From Tritrichomonas musculus (Eukaryota; Parabasalia; Tritrichomonadida; Tritrichomonadidae), in NCBI GenBank assembly GCA_039105265.1, contig JAPFFF010000023.1, positions 558,001 through 622,000 of the forward strand: a stretch of 64,000 nt of DNA, written 5' to 3'. The notes under the pieces are model-generated. The model was not told the origin of the DNA, ran no database searches, and saw only the letters and a list, made by a program, of their open reading frames with translations. Positions 28,254 through 40,700 of this stretch are shown here, one piece after another (position 1 is the stretch's first letter; each line of letters begins with the position of its first letter). The translations under genes and the position numbers were made by a program.

Positions 28254-29948
28254 ATGAATGAAGAATTAAAAGAAGAACTTCTTAACAATGACACCAATAA
28301 CAACAATATAGTCGATCAAACCAAAAATGATCATGAAGATATTCAATCAATTCAACCATCAGTTCCAAGCCAACGAGAATTAACTGAAGAGGACATTAGA
28401 CTTGGTGGAAGCGGTCCACTCAAGACGATTTGCATTTTGTCGACAGGTCCATTAATATCACAAATTACGAGTGCGTTATACGGTGTCATAAACACGATTT
28501 GGATATCAAAAGCTCTTGGCGATTCAGGATTAACCGCCATATCCACCTATCAAAATTTTGATACGATAGGGCGATCATTTGCCTCATTTTTACAACTTTC
28601 AGCGACAACCAAAATTGCGTCACTTTTTGGGGAAGGACTCAATTCCGAAGCGTCGCAAGTTTTCACCGATCTTCTACGTTTTTCGGTAGTTTGTTCGATT
28701 ATAACTCCAGCCGTTTTTATTCCAATTTCAAAGATTTGTGTGAGATGGTTTGGTGCCGATGAATTCATCACAAATCTCGGCTTTAAATACATCATACCAA
28801 ACATGTGTCTTTCCATTGTTTCGTGCGTTTTCCTGATAGGTTGCGGATGCCTACAAGCGGAAGGTCGTTCGTGGCTTTTCTCGATTACACAAATTGTTGC
28901 TTTGTGTTTAGACATGCTTGTTTTTTGCCCTCTTTTTTTGCTTGGCTTTAAAGTTGGAATTGCCGGAGCTGCGATTGCGAATGGACTCTCAGAACTGATT
29001 CCAGCAGTGGTCATAATGGTATTATACTATCGTGGGAAGTTTGGAGTTAAACCTTTAATGAAACAAATGATTTCAAAATTTTCACCGCACTCTTTTGAAG
29101 CATTGAAACTTGGAATGGCCCAACTCATTTTTCAGTTGAGCAACTCTATTCCAGGAATCATTGTTCGTAAACTATTCGGTCTTTCGTGTGGCAACGATGA
29201 GAATGTGTTTAATAACGTGATGGCTGCCTTCAACACATTTAATCGAATCTGGGGAATCGAGGCAGCCGTGCCAAATGCAATAAACATGGGCTTCATTCCT
29301 TCTGCTTCTTACGCCTATGGCGCAAAGCGGTATCGAAGAATAAATTGGCTTCTGCTTCATGCTGTTTGGATTGCTTTTCTTTGGTCCGTGTTCTCAATGA
29401 TACTCGCAATGTGCTTTCCTATCCAAATTGCAAAGATTTTCTCCGATACTCCCGATTATTTGGAGTGGTCAAAGAAGATTATTCGAAATGGAAACCTTTT
29501 AACTTGCATCTGCGAAATTCCAGGAATTATTATTTCGCTTCTTCAATCAATGAAGAAAGGCAATCAAGCTTCTGTTTTGTCCTTTTTAATTGAACTTTTG
29601 CCTTTGCCGATCATTTCTATTGCCCTCTACTACACCAATAAACATGACATTGCTCGCTTGATTTATTGCTATCCAATTCAAATATTCTTCGGAGTTGTCG
29701 CTTCTGTTCCTTTCATCATCATTTCGCTGAGAGAAATTTTCAAGAAACAAAAAGAACAAGAAAGTTTGTTCGATGACAACGATAAAGAATTGGAAAATGT
29801 ATCGGTGTCTAGTACTGAAAAAGTGGCTGGACAGTCTTCATCAATCGATGACTTATCTGAAGCACAGAACAAGAATCAAGAGAAGAAGAATAATGTTGAA
29901 AAATTCGAAGATCCTGAAGTCGAATCAAAAGATAATTTGCAGCCTTAA
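28254..29948 (+). CDS. MATE-family multidrug/metabolite efflux transporter
   Basis: 564 residues. A polar N-terminus of about 55 residues (GSGPLKTICILSTGPLISQI opens the first helix) is followed by twelve hydrophobic segments to about residue 495, in two homologous halves, as in MatE proteins. Typical features are ISQITSALYGVINTIWIS in helices 1-2, GCGCLQAEGRSW after helix 5 and GFIPSASYAYGAKRYRRIN in the second half. MATE pumps export organic cations or other solutes in exchange for H+ or Na+. The acidic, Lys/Gln-rich tail (about 500-564) is extra and cytosolic. The gene is richer in GC than its neighbours. The substrate is unknown. Confidence 0.94.
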   Translation: MNEELKEELLNNDTNNNNIVDQTKNDHEDIQSIQPSVPSQRELTEEDIRLGGSGPLKTICILSTGPLISQITSALYGVINTIWISKALGDSGLTAISTYQNFDTIGRSFASFLQLSATTKIASLFGEGLNSEASQVFTDLLRFSVVCSIITPAVFIPISKICVRWFGADEFITNLGFKYIIPNMCLSIVSCVFLIGCGCLQAEGRSWLFSITQIVALCLDMLVFCPLFLLGFKVGIAGAAIANGLSELIPAVVIMVLYYRGKFGVKPLMKQMISKFSPHSFEALKLGMAQLIFQLSNSIPGIIVRKLFGLSCGNDENVFNNVMAAFNTFNRIWGIEAAVPNAINMGFIPSASYAYGAKRYRRINWLLLHAVWIAFLWSVFSMILAMCFPIQIAKIFSDTPDYLEWSKKIIRNGNLLTCICEIPGIIISLLQSMKKGNQASVLSFLIELLPLPIISIALYYTNKHDIARLIYCYPIQIFFGVVASVPFIIISLREIFKKQKEQESLFDDNDKELENVSVSSTEKVAGQSSSIDDLSEAQNKNQEKKNNVEKFEDPEVESKDNLQP

Positions 29949-29986
29949 ATCTATTATTAAATGATATTAAAGAATTAGTAAAAGTA

Positions 29987-30329
29987 AACTAAGTTTTTTA
30001 ATTATTAGCTTATTCACAAAAAAATTGAGAATTTTTTATTCAAATTTTCTATGAGTCTTCAGAAAGTAGAACGATAAGTAGGGACAAATCAATTTTGAGA
30101 AGATGAAAATAAAAAAAAAAGGAATATAAAAAAGTTATTTATTCAGGAAAAATGCATTTTAAATAGCTTTGGGAGCCTTTGAGGGCTAAGCCCAATTGGT
30201 TAAGGTAATAGCGTGAGCCTCAACCTGAGATGAATGAAAGTAATCATGCCATTATAACTTAAAAAAAAATATTTAGCTTTATTCAAATTTGAGAGGACGA
30301 TAAGAAGAGACAAATTAAAAAACTTAGTT
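29987..30329. mobile_element. TA-flanked miniature element with tRNA-like core, copy 1 (343 bp)
   Basis: Ends AACTAAGTTTTTTAATT and the exact inverse AATTAAAAAACTTAGTT, with TA directly outside both ends, as expected for Tc1/mariner-type insertion. Inside, at 30181-30250, AAGCCCAATTGGTTAAGGTA resembles a tRNA D arm / RNA polymerase III A box. CGATAAGTAGGGACAAAT near the left end recurs in the same direction as CGATAAGAAGAGACAAAT near the right end. Confidence 0.82.
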
Positions 30330-33300
30330 TATTTATTTGTAATTTTGCTTTCAAATTATTTTTTCGGACAGAGTTTATTTTGAACTTTTTCAATGAATAA
30401 ACTATTCAATAATTAGATAATCCAGTTATGCCTGCAGATTAAACAGCAAATGAAGAATAACCGAATATATAATTATTATTTCGATCAGTTATGAAGCATG
30501 ATTCATTTTTTATGGATGATTCTGCTTTTTTTTGATAAAATGAAAAAAATGAAATCATAAATTATAAAATCATTGCGCACTTGTTCTATTTGATCCAATT
30601 GAATATCAATTAATGAAAAATAAGTAATTCATTTATGTAGTTATTCATTAAATGAACTTCAATACATATATTTTCAAATCAAAATATATTTAATACAAGA
30701 ATTCAAATCATTTAAAAAAATGAAAAAATATTTTAAACAAACAATTTATATATTCATCTATGCAATTGAAAAATTTAATAATCTATAAACAATTTGAATT
30801 CCTAAATCTCTCAAAACTACATGAACCAAAACCCTCATATTTTTATAGAAAGAATATTATTCTTTCATATAGTTTGATTTAAATTAAGTTTACAAAACCA
30901 AAAATATTTGAAGTTAAATTTGTTTTTTAGAAACTTAAAAAATCAACTTTTTGAGAAGTCTTCTGAAAAATAAATAAAAATAAATTAAGATATCTTAATA
31001 TTTTTAATTGCAATCATATTAAAAATATTTTTTTTAAAATAAATTATTTATACATAATAATTTTATATAATAAAAATATACATTAACTTTTCTCTCTAAA
31101 AATATAAAAAATGTTGAAAGAGTGAATTGCAACTTTTGCATATTAATATATTAGGTATCATATTTCATTTCATAATACAATTTAAATAATTATTTGAATT
31201 CATATTTAATTTTTTTGTTAAGAATCAGTTTGATTATTTAAAGGGATTCCTAAAAGAAGAAGAGCTAATAATTCTCCTAAAGAGAGTTGTTGAACATTTG
31301 TTTGCTGAGTTTGTTTTTGTTGTTGTTGAGGGAAAAATTCATCAGTTCTATAAGAAGGAACAGGCATTTTGTTCAAAAGTTAAAATAAAAATGATAAGAA
31401 AACATTTTTTTTTTTTTTTTAAATTTCGAAAATTTTCCCATTATTGAAAAAGATCAAAAATTTCCAAAAATTTTCATATGGAAAATTTTTAAATATTTCC
31501 TTATGAATGAAGAGTTTTTTTTCTCTCGTAGTATCACCATATCATTTTAAAATCAACTTGCTCAAAAAAAGACAATTTGCTAATTTGAATTTATGTAAAT
31601 TGTATTTGGGAAGTAGCTTTTTGAAAGGCGTAGCCTTCAATTTATGTTTAATTATCAGTTTTATAACTTTTTGAGTATTTTACAAAACTCAAAAAGTGAT
31701 ACCTAGATAATTTTTAATTTTTTAAAATTTTCAACTTTCATGAGTTGAATGAATGATATAAGTTTTTTGTTGATATTTCATCCATTATTAATAAGATTAT
31801 CATAATTTTTACCATTTTTATTTGATTTTCCAATATCTCATGAGGCAATGTAAATTTTTTTTTTATTTTAAACATTTCATTTATTATATTCGAATGAATT
31901 ATGATACAGTTTTAATAATGTAAACAACATATCTCAATGATTGTCTTTAATAACTTTTATCATCAGTATATTTTCTATTCAAAGCAAATGATTTTAATTA
32001 AGACTCAAAATCATTTTTTTTAAAACAACAAAAAGGACTCACTTTTAATAGATAAACTCACTATTTTTTCTAAAATAAGGCTTTCTAAAAAGTCTTTTTC
32101 CACTCTTTAATAAAGAAAATGTCATAACATAGTAAAAAAAAGCATTATTCTCTTATTTGATTTAATTATTTACTATCATTTGAATTGTTATGATAAAACT
32201 TAATTTCAATCTATTCTTATTTGGGCAGATTTTAACATTTGAAAAATCATTAAAGTGCTTCCAAAAAAGATAATCCACCTCTTATAAAAAGTTTAACTTT
32301 TTGGAAGCATTTCTATGAAAACTCGTTGCTCATAGGATGATCGTTTTTGAAACCACTTTATTTGGGCAAAATTTAAATTCAATGAAATTTAAGCAATATT
32401 TTTTTAAAAAATCTTTATTATATTCATCTCCTATGATCAATTTTCCTTAATCTTATACTTTTATCATTATAAATTAATGAAATTTTTTTTTTTTTTTTTA
32501 AAAAAAAAAAACACTATTCTTTTATTTGACTTAATTATTTAAAGTTGTAAAAGGCAATGCCATACAGTGGTGTTTCAAAATTGAAAAATGTTTTTTAACT
32601 AAAAAAAATCCACTTTTTGAATTTAATCTTTCTGAAAATATATAAACTTTTTCAGACCCTATTAAGGTATTCATTCAATTTTGTAGTATTCAAAAAGTGA
32701 CAACAAAAAAACAAATTTTGCGAAAAATATCATAATAAATTTTAATTTTTTATATTAAATATTCATAAAAAAATAATATCATTATATAATATATTTAAAT
32801 TATTCTATATCTTGCTAAAAGTAGAGGTAATTTCATAAATAATCACTCAGCTAATCTTTTCAACCTGAGTTAAAATTTGAAAAATTGGACATATTTTTTG
32901 ATTTTGAAAAGAATTATTTTAAAAAATCAAAAATTCCGACGCTGGGGACTTTATTTTGGATAGATTTTTACTTTGAATACTTTACATATTTTTACTTTTC
33001 AGAAATCTTTATTTTCTCACAATTATTCAATTGTTTATATCTTACAATCTCACAATTATTTCTTATAAATATGCACAATATTCTGAAGTATATAATAATT
33101 TCATAGAATTGATCTCAATTTTCAGATGATTCAAATATTTCACAAAAATTTAATTCAATATAATAAATTAACTAAAAAATATATCTTATATTTAAAATTG
33201 CATTTTCCTCATATTTGCTATGATATTTATACAAAACATCATTTTTTTTTCTAAACTTATCAAATTGTAAAATTTTCATTCAAAAAGAAAAATTAATTTA

Positions 33301-33410
33301 TTTTTATATTATACGTTAATTTTACCATTATATTTAGTAATTAAATTGATGTCATCATATATTTTATTATATTACAATATGATATCATATACTGCTTTTG
33401 TTCAACCTTA
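30330..33410. other. AT-rich gene-poor stretch
   Basis: 3 kb with one plausible small frame (31218-31367). ACTTTTTGA/TCAAAAAGT words recur (about 30943, 31667, 31690, 32623, 32694). The pair at 31667 and 31690 forms a hairpin. Nothing else is supported. Confidence 0.5.
31218..31367 (-). CDS. Small Gln-rich hypothetical protein (49 aa)
   Basis: ATG at 31365-31367 to TAA at 31218-31220. The product starts MPVPSYRTDEFFPQQQQKQT and ends with a Leu-rich helix (LSLGELLALLLLGIPLNNQ). Its base composition and codon use (CAA, GGA, CCT) contrast with the AT desert around it, and a TCATT initiator-like motif sits about 25 nt upstream. No family is recognised. It could be a true micro-protein or the end of a decayed gene. 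Confidence 0.4.
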   Translation of the reverse strand: MPVPSYRTDEFFPQQQQKQTQQTNVQQLSLGELLALLLLGIPLNNQTDS

Positions 33411-33779
33411 AACTAAGTTTTTTAATTATTACCTTATTCACAAAAAAATTGAGAGTTTTTAATTCAAATTTTCTATGAGTCTTCAGAAAGTAGGACGATA
33501 AGTAGGGACAAATTATTTTTTTTAAAATACCATATCTTTCAATTTTGAGAAGATGAAAATAAAAAAAAAAAGAATATAAAAAAGTTTTTTATTCAGGAAA
33601 AATACCTTTTAAATAGCTTTGGGAGCCTTTGAGGGCTAAGCCCAATTGGTTAAGGTAATAGCAGGAGCCTCGACCTGAAATGAATGAAGGTATTCATGCC
33701 TTAATAACTTAAAAAAAAATATTTAGCTTTATTCAAATTTGAGAGGACGATAAGAAGGGACAAATTAAAAAACTTAGTT
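33411..33779. mobile_element. TA-flanked miniature element with tRNA-like core, copy 2 (369 bp)
   Basis: Same ends as copy 1 (AACTAAGTTTTTTAATT / AATTAAAAAACTTAGTT), with TA outside both ends (33409-33410 and 33780-33781). It is nearly identical to copy 1 throughout except for an extra stretch of about 30 bp after the first CGATAAGTAGGGACAAAT. The tRNA-like core is at 33631-33700. Confidence 0.85.
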
Positions 33780-34335
33780 TAATATGGTCTACTTTTTCAA
33801 AAAAAAATCGAAAAAAAAAAAAATAATTTTGAGAAGTTTTATTTCAAAAAGTAGATTTTTTATTTTCGAACCTTTATTGAATAACCCGATAACTTTTTGA
33901 ATGCTTGAATAGAAATTTTATTTTATTTTTGAATTGTTATTTGGATTGCTATTTTTAAAAAGTCGACTTTTTAATTTTCGCAACGTTTTTGAATTATGAA
34001 ACACTAACTTTTGTTACAAACTTTTTCTAATAAATGCAATAGTAAAACAATTGGTATTCAAAATATTGAATGAGATAATTCAAAATTGAATATATTAATT
34101 AAAAAGTTTGTTTTTTTATGATAAAATGGGTTTTATATTAAATAATTAAGATATATCGTTATAATATTTTAACAGATAGTAACAAATAAATAAAATATTA
34201 AAATAATAATTTTCACTAGGAAATAAAGATGAATTGATATATTTTTTAACTTTTTGATAAAATTCAGAGGATGTAAAATAGGTACAAAGTTAATAATTCG
34301 GTTCAATATTATTGAGACGACGTTACTCTGTATTA
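33780..34335. other. AT-rich spacer
   Basis: No gene. Further ACTTTTTGA-type words occur near 33886 and 34244. Confidence 0.5.
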
Positions 34336-36518
34336 ATAGGTCGGCCAGAATAACGAGTTTTGTCAAAAAAAATAAAAAAACGTAGGAATATCTTCTATTT
34401 GATATATAATATTATATGATATCTACATATTCTGTTTACCAAGTTTCATCCAATTTCTTGAGTTGAGTTTTGTGAAATTTATGTATTTTCTTTAAAATAA
34501 ATAATATTAATTTATCCTATAATTATCATAAAAAAAGATAATCATTTATGTTTATCTATATCTATAATATTATATTAAATTTAGTATAATCATTAATAAA
34601 TATTTATTTATTTTATTTAACATGAAAAATGCATTTTTAAAAATTACAAAATTCAATTCTTTTTGAAAAAGTTTGGGATAATTTCCTTTAAGATTTTTTT
34701 CTTCTTTTTCATTTTTAAGTCGACTTTTGTTGTTGTATAAGTTTTTATAATATAATAAAATAAAAAGGAAATTTGATCTTCTATTTTTTCTTAAATTGTA
34801 TTAAATTTTTTCCATCAATTCACTGATGAATAATACCCCCAACTCGCTACAAATGGTTATTTTCATGTACGTTATATGTTAACATGTTTTTTGTTAACCT
34901 GAAAATATCTTTTTTTTATGGTTAACATTTTTTTCTCCACATAACTATTCATAAAAATATTCAATTTCTTTTAAATAAAATCAAATAAATGAAATATTTT
35001 TTAAATATTTACAATAAAACAAGAGAATGACAATAAATTTTCATAAAATTTTGACGATAAAATAACCAAAAAGTGACAAGAAGTCCATTATTTACAAAAG
35101 CAAAAACAATTTTTCAAACGCAATTTCCATTATACAAGCTTTTTTTTCGCATTTACTCGTCAACGAATCGATAGAGCTTCATTTAATGTTTTATTAGAAC
35201 CTTTGTAGCATGTTTTTAACTTATTTTTAAAATTACATTTTACTTGTCGATACTTTTTTTACAGAAAATACTCTTTTTTTCCTCAAAAGTTTCCTATATC
35301 TCTTTATTTGTTTTACTTTCGACTTAGCTTTTTGCTTATTTTTTCCGATTTTAGAAAATCCATGATTCACCTAGTTTTATATATGTAAATTGCTTTTTTT
35401 CTCAATTAATTTCTTTTTTTTATTTGTTATTTAACCATTTTTTTTGTTTTTACTTGCTTTTTAAAGGCTATTGCCAATTATTCAAATATCAAAAAACAAA
35501 TCTCTCAAATTCGATGATTTTATTCAATAAACCTACCAAGAAATCGATACTGCTAATATAAATTTCGTTATATACTTTGCATTTACAAAAAAAATTCATT
35601 TTTATTCTAATCTTATATTCTTTAGAGAAGCCTCAAAATTTTATTTGCTTTTTTTAATCGTGCTTTATACTCCACTATATTTGATAACAGAACCATGCTT
35701 GCATATCTTTTACTTCTCTCTAAAATTTGCAAATAATATTATATTTTGGAAGAAAAATCAAAATTTTCAATTTCTGTTTCGATAGTTATTATCACCTTTA
35801 AAACTTATTTTTATTTTCTCATAACAGTTTTTAAAAGATTCAAAGCCGAATAAGATATTTGCAATTTATTATCAGTAAATCAGGAAAAATTTTAGGTCCG
35901 TATTTAAGTAAATATAAAAACATTTAATACTCAGAGCATATAATATTAAGGGATATGAAAACCTTTCATAACTCTTTTCTTTTATCACAATATTAAATTA
36001 ATATCATTTTTACCTCTTTTTTTTTCCTTCATTTTTTTATCATATAAGCATCTTTGCATGTAGTTAATAAAAGGTATATTTATTTTTTGAAAACTCTTTT
36101 TCTTCAGTATTTATTATTAATTTTTGTTTTTTGTACGTTTTTCTTATTCAATTTTCTCTCTCAATTTCATTCAAAAAAATAACGAAAAAATAACGTATCA
36201 AAAAATAACCATTTGTAGCGAGGAGGGGGTAAATATTTCTAAATTATTATTATATTTATATATATTATATATAATATATAAATAAAGAAAATAATAAAAT
36301 AACATTTGAATTTAATATATAGCAGGATATAATTATTTTAAATTCAAATTTCAAAAAAATGATGATAAAAAAAAAATCCAACTCAAGAATTTCTACCAAA
36401 TTTAGATGTTTTCTTAATCATATTTTCATGAAACAAATATATAAGTTTGGGAAGTTTCTAGCGTTTTTTAAAATTTCGCTTTATGTTTTTGACAAATACG
36501 TTATTTTGGCCGACCTAT
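34336..36518. mobile_element. 2.18-kb non-autonomous element with 8-bp TSD, hosting a second element
   Basis: Ends ATAGGTCGGCCAGAATAACG and, inverted, ATAGGTCGGCCAAAATAACG, flanked by perfect 8-bp duplications CTGTATTA at 34328-34335 and 36519-36526. Imperfect similarity of the two ends extends about 40 bp inward. No intact transposase frame; the 95-codon frame across the right end is a by-product. 1,394 bp of its interior is another element (34836-36229). hAT-like by duplication length. Confidence 0.88.
34836..36229. mobile_element. Nested 1,394-bp TA-flanked inverted-repeat element
   Basis: Ends CCCCCAACTCGCTACAAATG (continuing GTTATTTT) and inverted CCCCCTCCTCGCTACAAATG. TA lies immediately outside both ends (34834-34835, 36230-36231), as for Tc1/mariner-type insertion. 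The interior is strongly T-rich on the plus strand with no long open frame. Confidence 0.75.
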
Positions 36519-36526
36519 CTGTATTA

Positions 36527-36969
36527 CCCAAACATAGCTATTCAAAAAACAAAACAAATTTATTGCGAATTTTTTATACTAGAAGAAATGATATATTAAG
36601 TAAATATTCTTTTTTACTCTATTTTAATAATATATTGAGATTATAATTGAAAATATCAATTGTTTTCTTTTTTTGGCAAAACCATATTTTTCAAAAAAAA
36701 ATAAGATGTAAAAGTTTTACATACAACTTTTTCAGAAAAAAATCATCGTTTTATTTGATTGACAAACTCTGTTTACGGGCAATGGACTTGCGGTTGTCTT
36801 ACGGTTGTCAATTTGTCATTGTCTTTTAACAACTTTATAATTATTTATTATCATTTGAATTATTATGAATAAATTTCAAATTAATATTTGCTTTAATGAT
36901 TCTAATCAAATTTTGCCATAAAGAAATGATCAAGTACAAGTTTTCACAGATATATGTGAAAACAGGAAC
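36527..36969. other. Spacer upstream of the F5/8C frame
   Basis: AT-rich. A 60-codon frame at 36647-36829 has no domain. The N-terminal domains expected before an F5/8C module (BTB, BACK) were not found here. Confidence 0.45.
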
Positions 36970-37389
36970 ATGCTGCTCAAGGTGTTATTATCAATGAAAG
37001 ATTACGCAAGAGTAAGTGTTATTAAAGGGGCATCAGTTGAGGGCAATGCTAACCCAGTTACTGGAGGCATTGTAGATAGAGAAAATTACATTTTTTCTAC
37101 TGGTGAATCATACATACAATTCGATTTCCCTGAAGCTCCATTATTAAATGATATTACTTTCCATTTATGGGATTTTGATAATGATAAAAGAGTATATACA
37201 TATTCTATTGACGTTCTTTCCAATGGAAAGTGGGAAAATGTTATCACCAATCGAAGAGGACAAGGTGTCCAGTATATTCATTTTCAGGACATGGAAAAGG
37301 TGACATCAATTAGAATGAAAGGCGTGAATAATAAAAATCCATACCTTCATTTGTTGAATGACTGGCTTTCGTTCAGATATACTTTATGA
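36970..37389 (+). CDS. Orphan F5/8-type C (discoidin-like) domain, BTBD9-type C-terminus
   Basis: 139 residues. Residues about 12-137 match the C-terminal F5/8 type C module of BTBD9-like proteins: YARVSVIKGASVEGNANPVTGG, IQFDFPEAPLLNDITFHLWD, YTYSIDVLSNGKWENV, GVQYIHFQDMEKVTSIRMKG and NPYLHLLNDWLSFRY. This beta-sandwich normally follows BTB and BACK domains of ubiquitin-ligase adaptors. Here no BTB or BACK coding sequence precedes it in any frame I could follow, so this is either a free-standing module or the 3' remnant of a gene whose front was lost. The frame itself is intact and the domain looks complete. There is no signal peptide. Confidence 0.75.
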   Translation: MLLKVLLSMKDYARVSVIKGASVEGNANPVTGGIVDRENYIFSTGESYIQFDFPEAPLLNDITFHLWDFDNDKRVYTYSIDVLSNGKWENVITNRRGQGVQYIHFQDMEKVTSIRMKGVNNKNPYLHLLNDWLSFRYTL

Positions 37390-37733
37390 AATTTATATAG
37401 ATGAGTTGACACTTTGTTTTCTTTCACCTTCTATTACTATAAATAAATAAAACATTATAATACTATATTCTTTTTCATCATTAGATTAATCATTCAATAT
37501 AGAGTATATAGTACTAATTAGTACTAATTCCATCTCCTCTAAAAAACTTCAACTTGAATGTTAAGCCAAATTGAAACTTTTTTAAAAGTGAAATTATTAT
37601 ATCATATTGGATTGATGCTCAATTGATCTGTCTTTAATTCTTTGAAAAAAATTTAGTCTTATGATTTGAATATAATTATTAAAAAATTTGACAAAACAAG
37701 GCTAATTCAAGGTCAATTTTAAATTTTTAAGTA

Positions 37734-40700
37734 AAAAATGGACTATTTTGGAATCTTTTTACAACCGCTTTTTAAACATTCAAAAAGTTATTACAAAACA
37801 ACCAAATTATTTTTTGAATAAAGAAATGCTAAATTGAAATTGAATTTTTTTTAAAACAATAAACGAATAGCCAAATAATGATTCAATTATAATTTCATTT
37901 CATTTCATAGGTGGGCCACTTTTTTGACTTTAAAAAAGTTCTTTTTTTCTTCGAATTTTAAGAATTATTCAGCAATTTCATAATATATATTTATATAACA
38001 CATATATGATAGGATGCAGTTGTTAAATTAAGTTTTGAACTAATATTCATCAACTTTTTTTTTTTTAATACATGATATGCAATATCACAAGTTCAAATGA
38101 ATTAAAATAAATATTTCTATTATTTTACGATATTATCTATGTCATACATCAAGAATGATCTGGAAACAATATAAAATAATTAATAGATTTCTCTTAAAAG
38201 TTAAAATAAAAGGTATTTTTAATTTTCAGAAGTATATAAAAAAATTGAATGTTTTCTTTTTTGATATTTAGTTTCTTCATCGCCCAGGCTTTTTATTGAT
38301 ATAGTTAGATATAACATAACTTCAAAGATAAACGTTAGTTGAGAAAACATATTTAAAAAGTTGAATTAGTTAACGGAATGATTCAATTTTGGGATAGACT
38401 TCTATTTCAGCACTTTTATCTAGATTTTTTATTCAATTTTTTTGAATGATAATTAGCGGTTTTGGATGGAAATAGAAATTGAATCAACAAATGAATACTG
38501 ATGCAGATTTTGCTTTCATACATTATATTATAGAAAAGACTATGTAAGTTCTCCGAAGTTTCCCGCTAAAATCGAAATTTTTCCTACTACCATTTTTGAT
38601 ACCAATACAATGATTTGCAAATTGAATATGTTATTGACCAAAATGTAGAATAACTATAATGCAGTTATGTACAAGAAAATTGTTTTCTTACCATTTTTGA
38701 CACCAAACTTTATTAAAAAATAGGTCAGTGTGTCATTATCAAATCTGATATTTAATTCTGCTGATGTCAATACTAGTACTTAAAGCTACTTAGATATTAT
38801 GAAATTCAAACTGTATTATAGTTGAAGTTTACTAATTAATAAAATTTAAGTTTTCTGATATAAAGATAAATCTATTTTTAATTTTTTATTTTTTTTTTCA
38901 CTTTTTGAGAGCAAAATCTAGGAAGATTTGCTGAGAATTGAGAGGGTTCACTTTTTCTGAGTAAATCTAGTGAAAAGTGCGGGTTATTGAGTCTATCAAT
39001 TTTGGAGCCACTTGGTAAGAAATTATAAACGGTCAAACAATTAATTTGGTATAAATAAAGGTAAATTAAAATCAGATATATGTCCTAGAATATTGGACCT
39101 TTATTAAAAAATCATAAAAAATTAAAATCAGCTTTTTTTTATTCAATTTTCTCTCAATTATTAAAAATAGCTTTCAAATATTTTTTATATTTTTTCTCTT
39201 ATTGAAATTTTGAGATTTTTAGAAAAAGCAATATCTTAATTTAAAATTAAATTAATCTATATTAATATTATTATTTCATAATAGAATTATATATTAAATA
39301 TATATATAAATGAGATATTTCAATTTAAATTTAAAAAGCAAAGATAATCAAAATAAAAATTATTTTATATTTATTTGAATTTTTAAAATTTCAAAAAAAA
39401 AAATAAGTTTTAATAAAAATTATAAATATAGCGATTTAAATTGAAATAAACATAATATATATTTATTATAATATTATAAACATAAATATAATAGTAAATA
39501 ATATTTTAAAATATTTTATAATAAATCATATACTAATAAATTTTCAAAATCATTATAATCGAATAAATGATTTTTTCTAACTTTTTCAAAATGAATTGTT
39601 ATAGCATGTTTCAATTGTTATATTCAAAATTTAAGGTATAGGAAAAATCATTTATTTCTGTTTATATTTTGTCTTTGATTATAACCAACAAGATATAACT
39701 TTAAACAAAATTAAATTAAAAAATTAATTTAAAATTAAAATAGATATTTTTATTCTTAATAAATGAAATTTTCTTATATAAATTGAATGATCTTTTTATA
39801 TTCTTTTAATTTTGAGAAAATTATTTCAAATATTTTTGAAAGATTTTATCTATACTATTTGAATAGTTTACAAAAAAAATATGAAAATTTAAATTAAACT
39901 GTTTTCAATCTGACAGGAACATAACTTTTTGTTTTATATATCAACTTTTTGAAAAGAAAGCTAAAATTTTAAAAATTGAATAATTTAAGATCCAAAAGCA
40001 AATATATACATTTAGATCCAATGACCCTAATTCATCGTCAAAAAAGGATGAACCAGCAATTTTATTAGTTCAAAGATCCATTAAATCTCGAATGTTGTTT
40101 CCAAGCTAATTATAAAGTTTATTTTCAAATTAGCATCTCAGGAATTTGCAAAATATGCATACCAAATAAAATATTCTTGTTATTGTTAGCAATATTTATG
40201 CAACACGCGATATCAAAATTCTTATTATAACCTAATAATATGCATTTTTTCCAAAAAAGAATGTAATCAAAAAAAGTGGTGTATCAAAAAAAGATACGAG
40301 AAATTTCATAAATATTTTTTATTCGTTCTACTATCAATTATCATATACATTATTATATCTTCACAAAAAAAGTTTTAAATTTAGTTATTTACACATTATA
40401 AATATTTTGTAGCATATGTGTATGGAGAACTAATGAAAAAAATCTCATAAATTTGTTAATTCTATCAATATAATTAAAATTTTAAAAAACTCGTTTTTTT
40501 GATCTGACAGGAACAAAATGAATACTTTACGACATTTGTAAAAACATTTATGAATAGAATTATTTTTTAAATAACGTGTTTTTTATTCAATTCCATTCAA
40601 TTTTTGTTCCCGTCAGATTGGAAACAGTTTATTAAAAAAAACTTTATCTTTAATATTTATGAACTATAATTAAAATTTTATTTTATTATTATATGTAATC

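Noticed and set aside
30181-30250. tRNA gene at 30181-30250 (and 33631-33700)
   Set aside because: The D-arm-like part is good, but no anticodon stem of 5 bp, T arm or acceptor pairing can be drawn, and the block is repeated inside a miniature transposon.
32885-33106. 73-codon Phe/Tyr-rich frame at 32885-33106
   Set aside because: Looks membrane-like only because of the AT-rich, T-heavy composition; no start context or motif.
36359-36646. 95-codon frame at 36359-36646
   Set aside because: It crosses the right end and target duplication of the 2.18-kb element, so it cannot predate the insertion as a gene, and it shows no domain.
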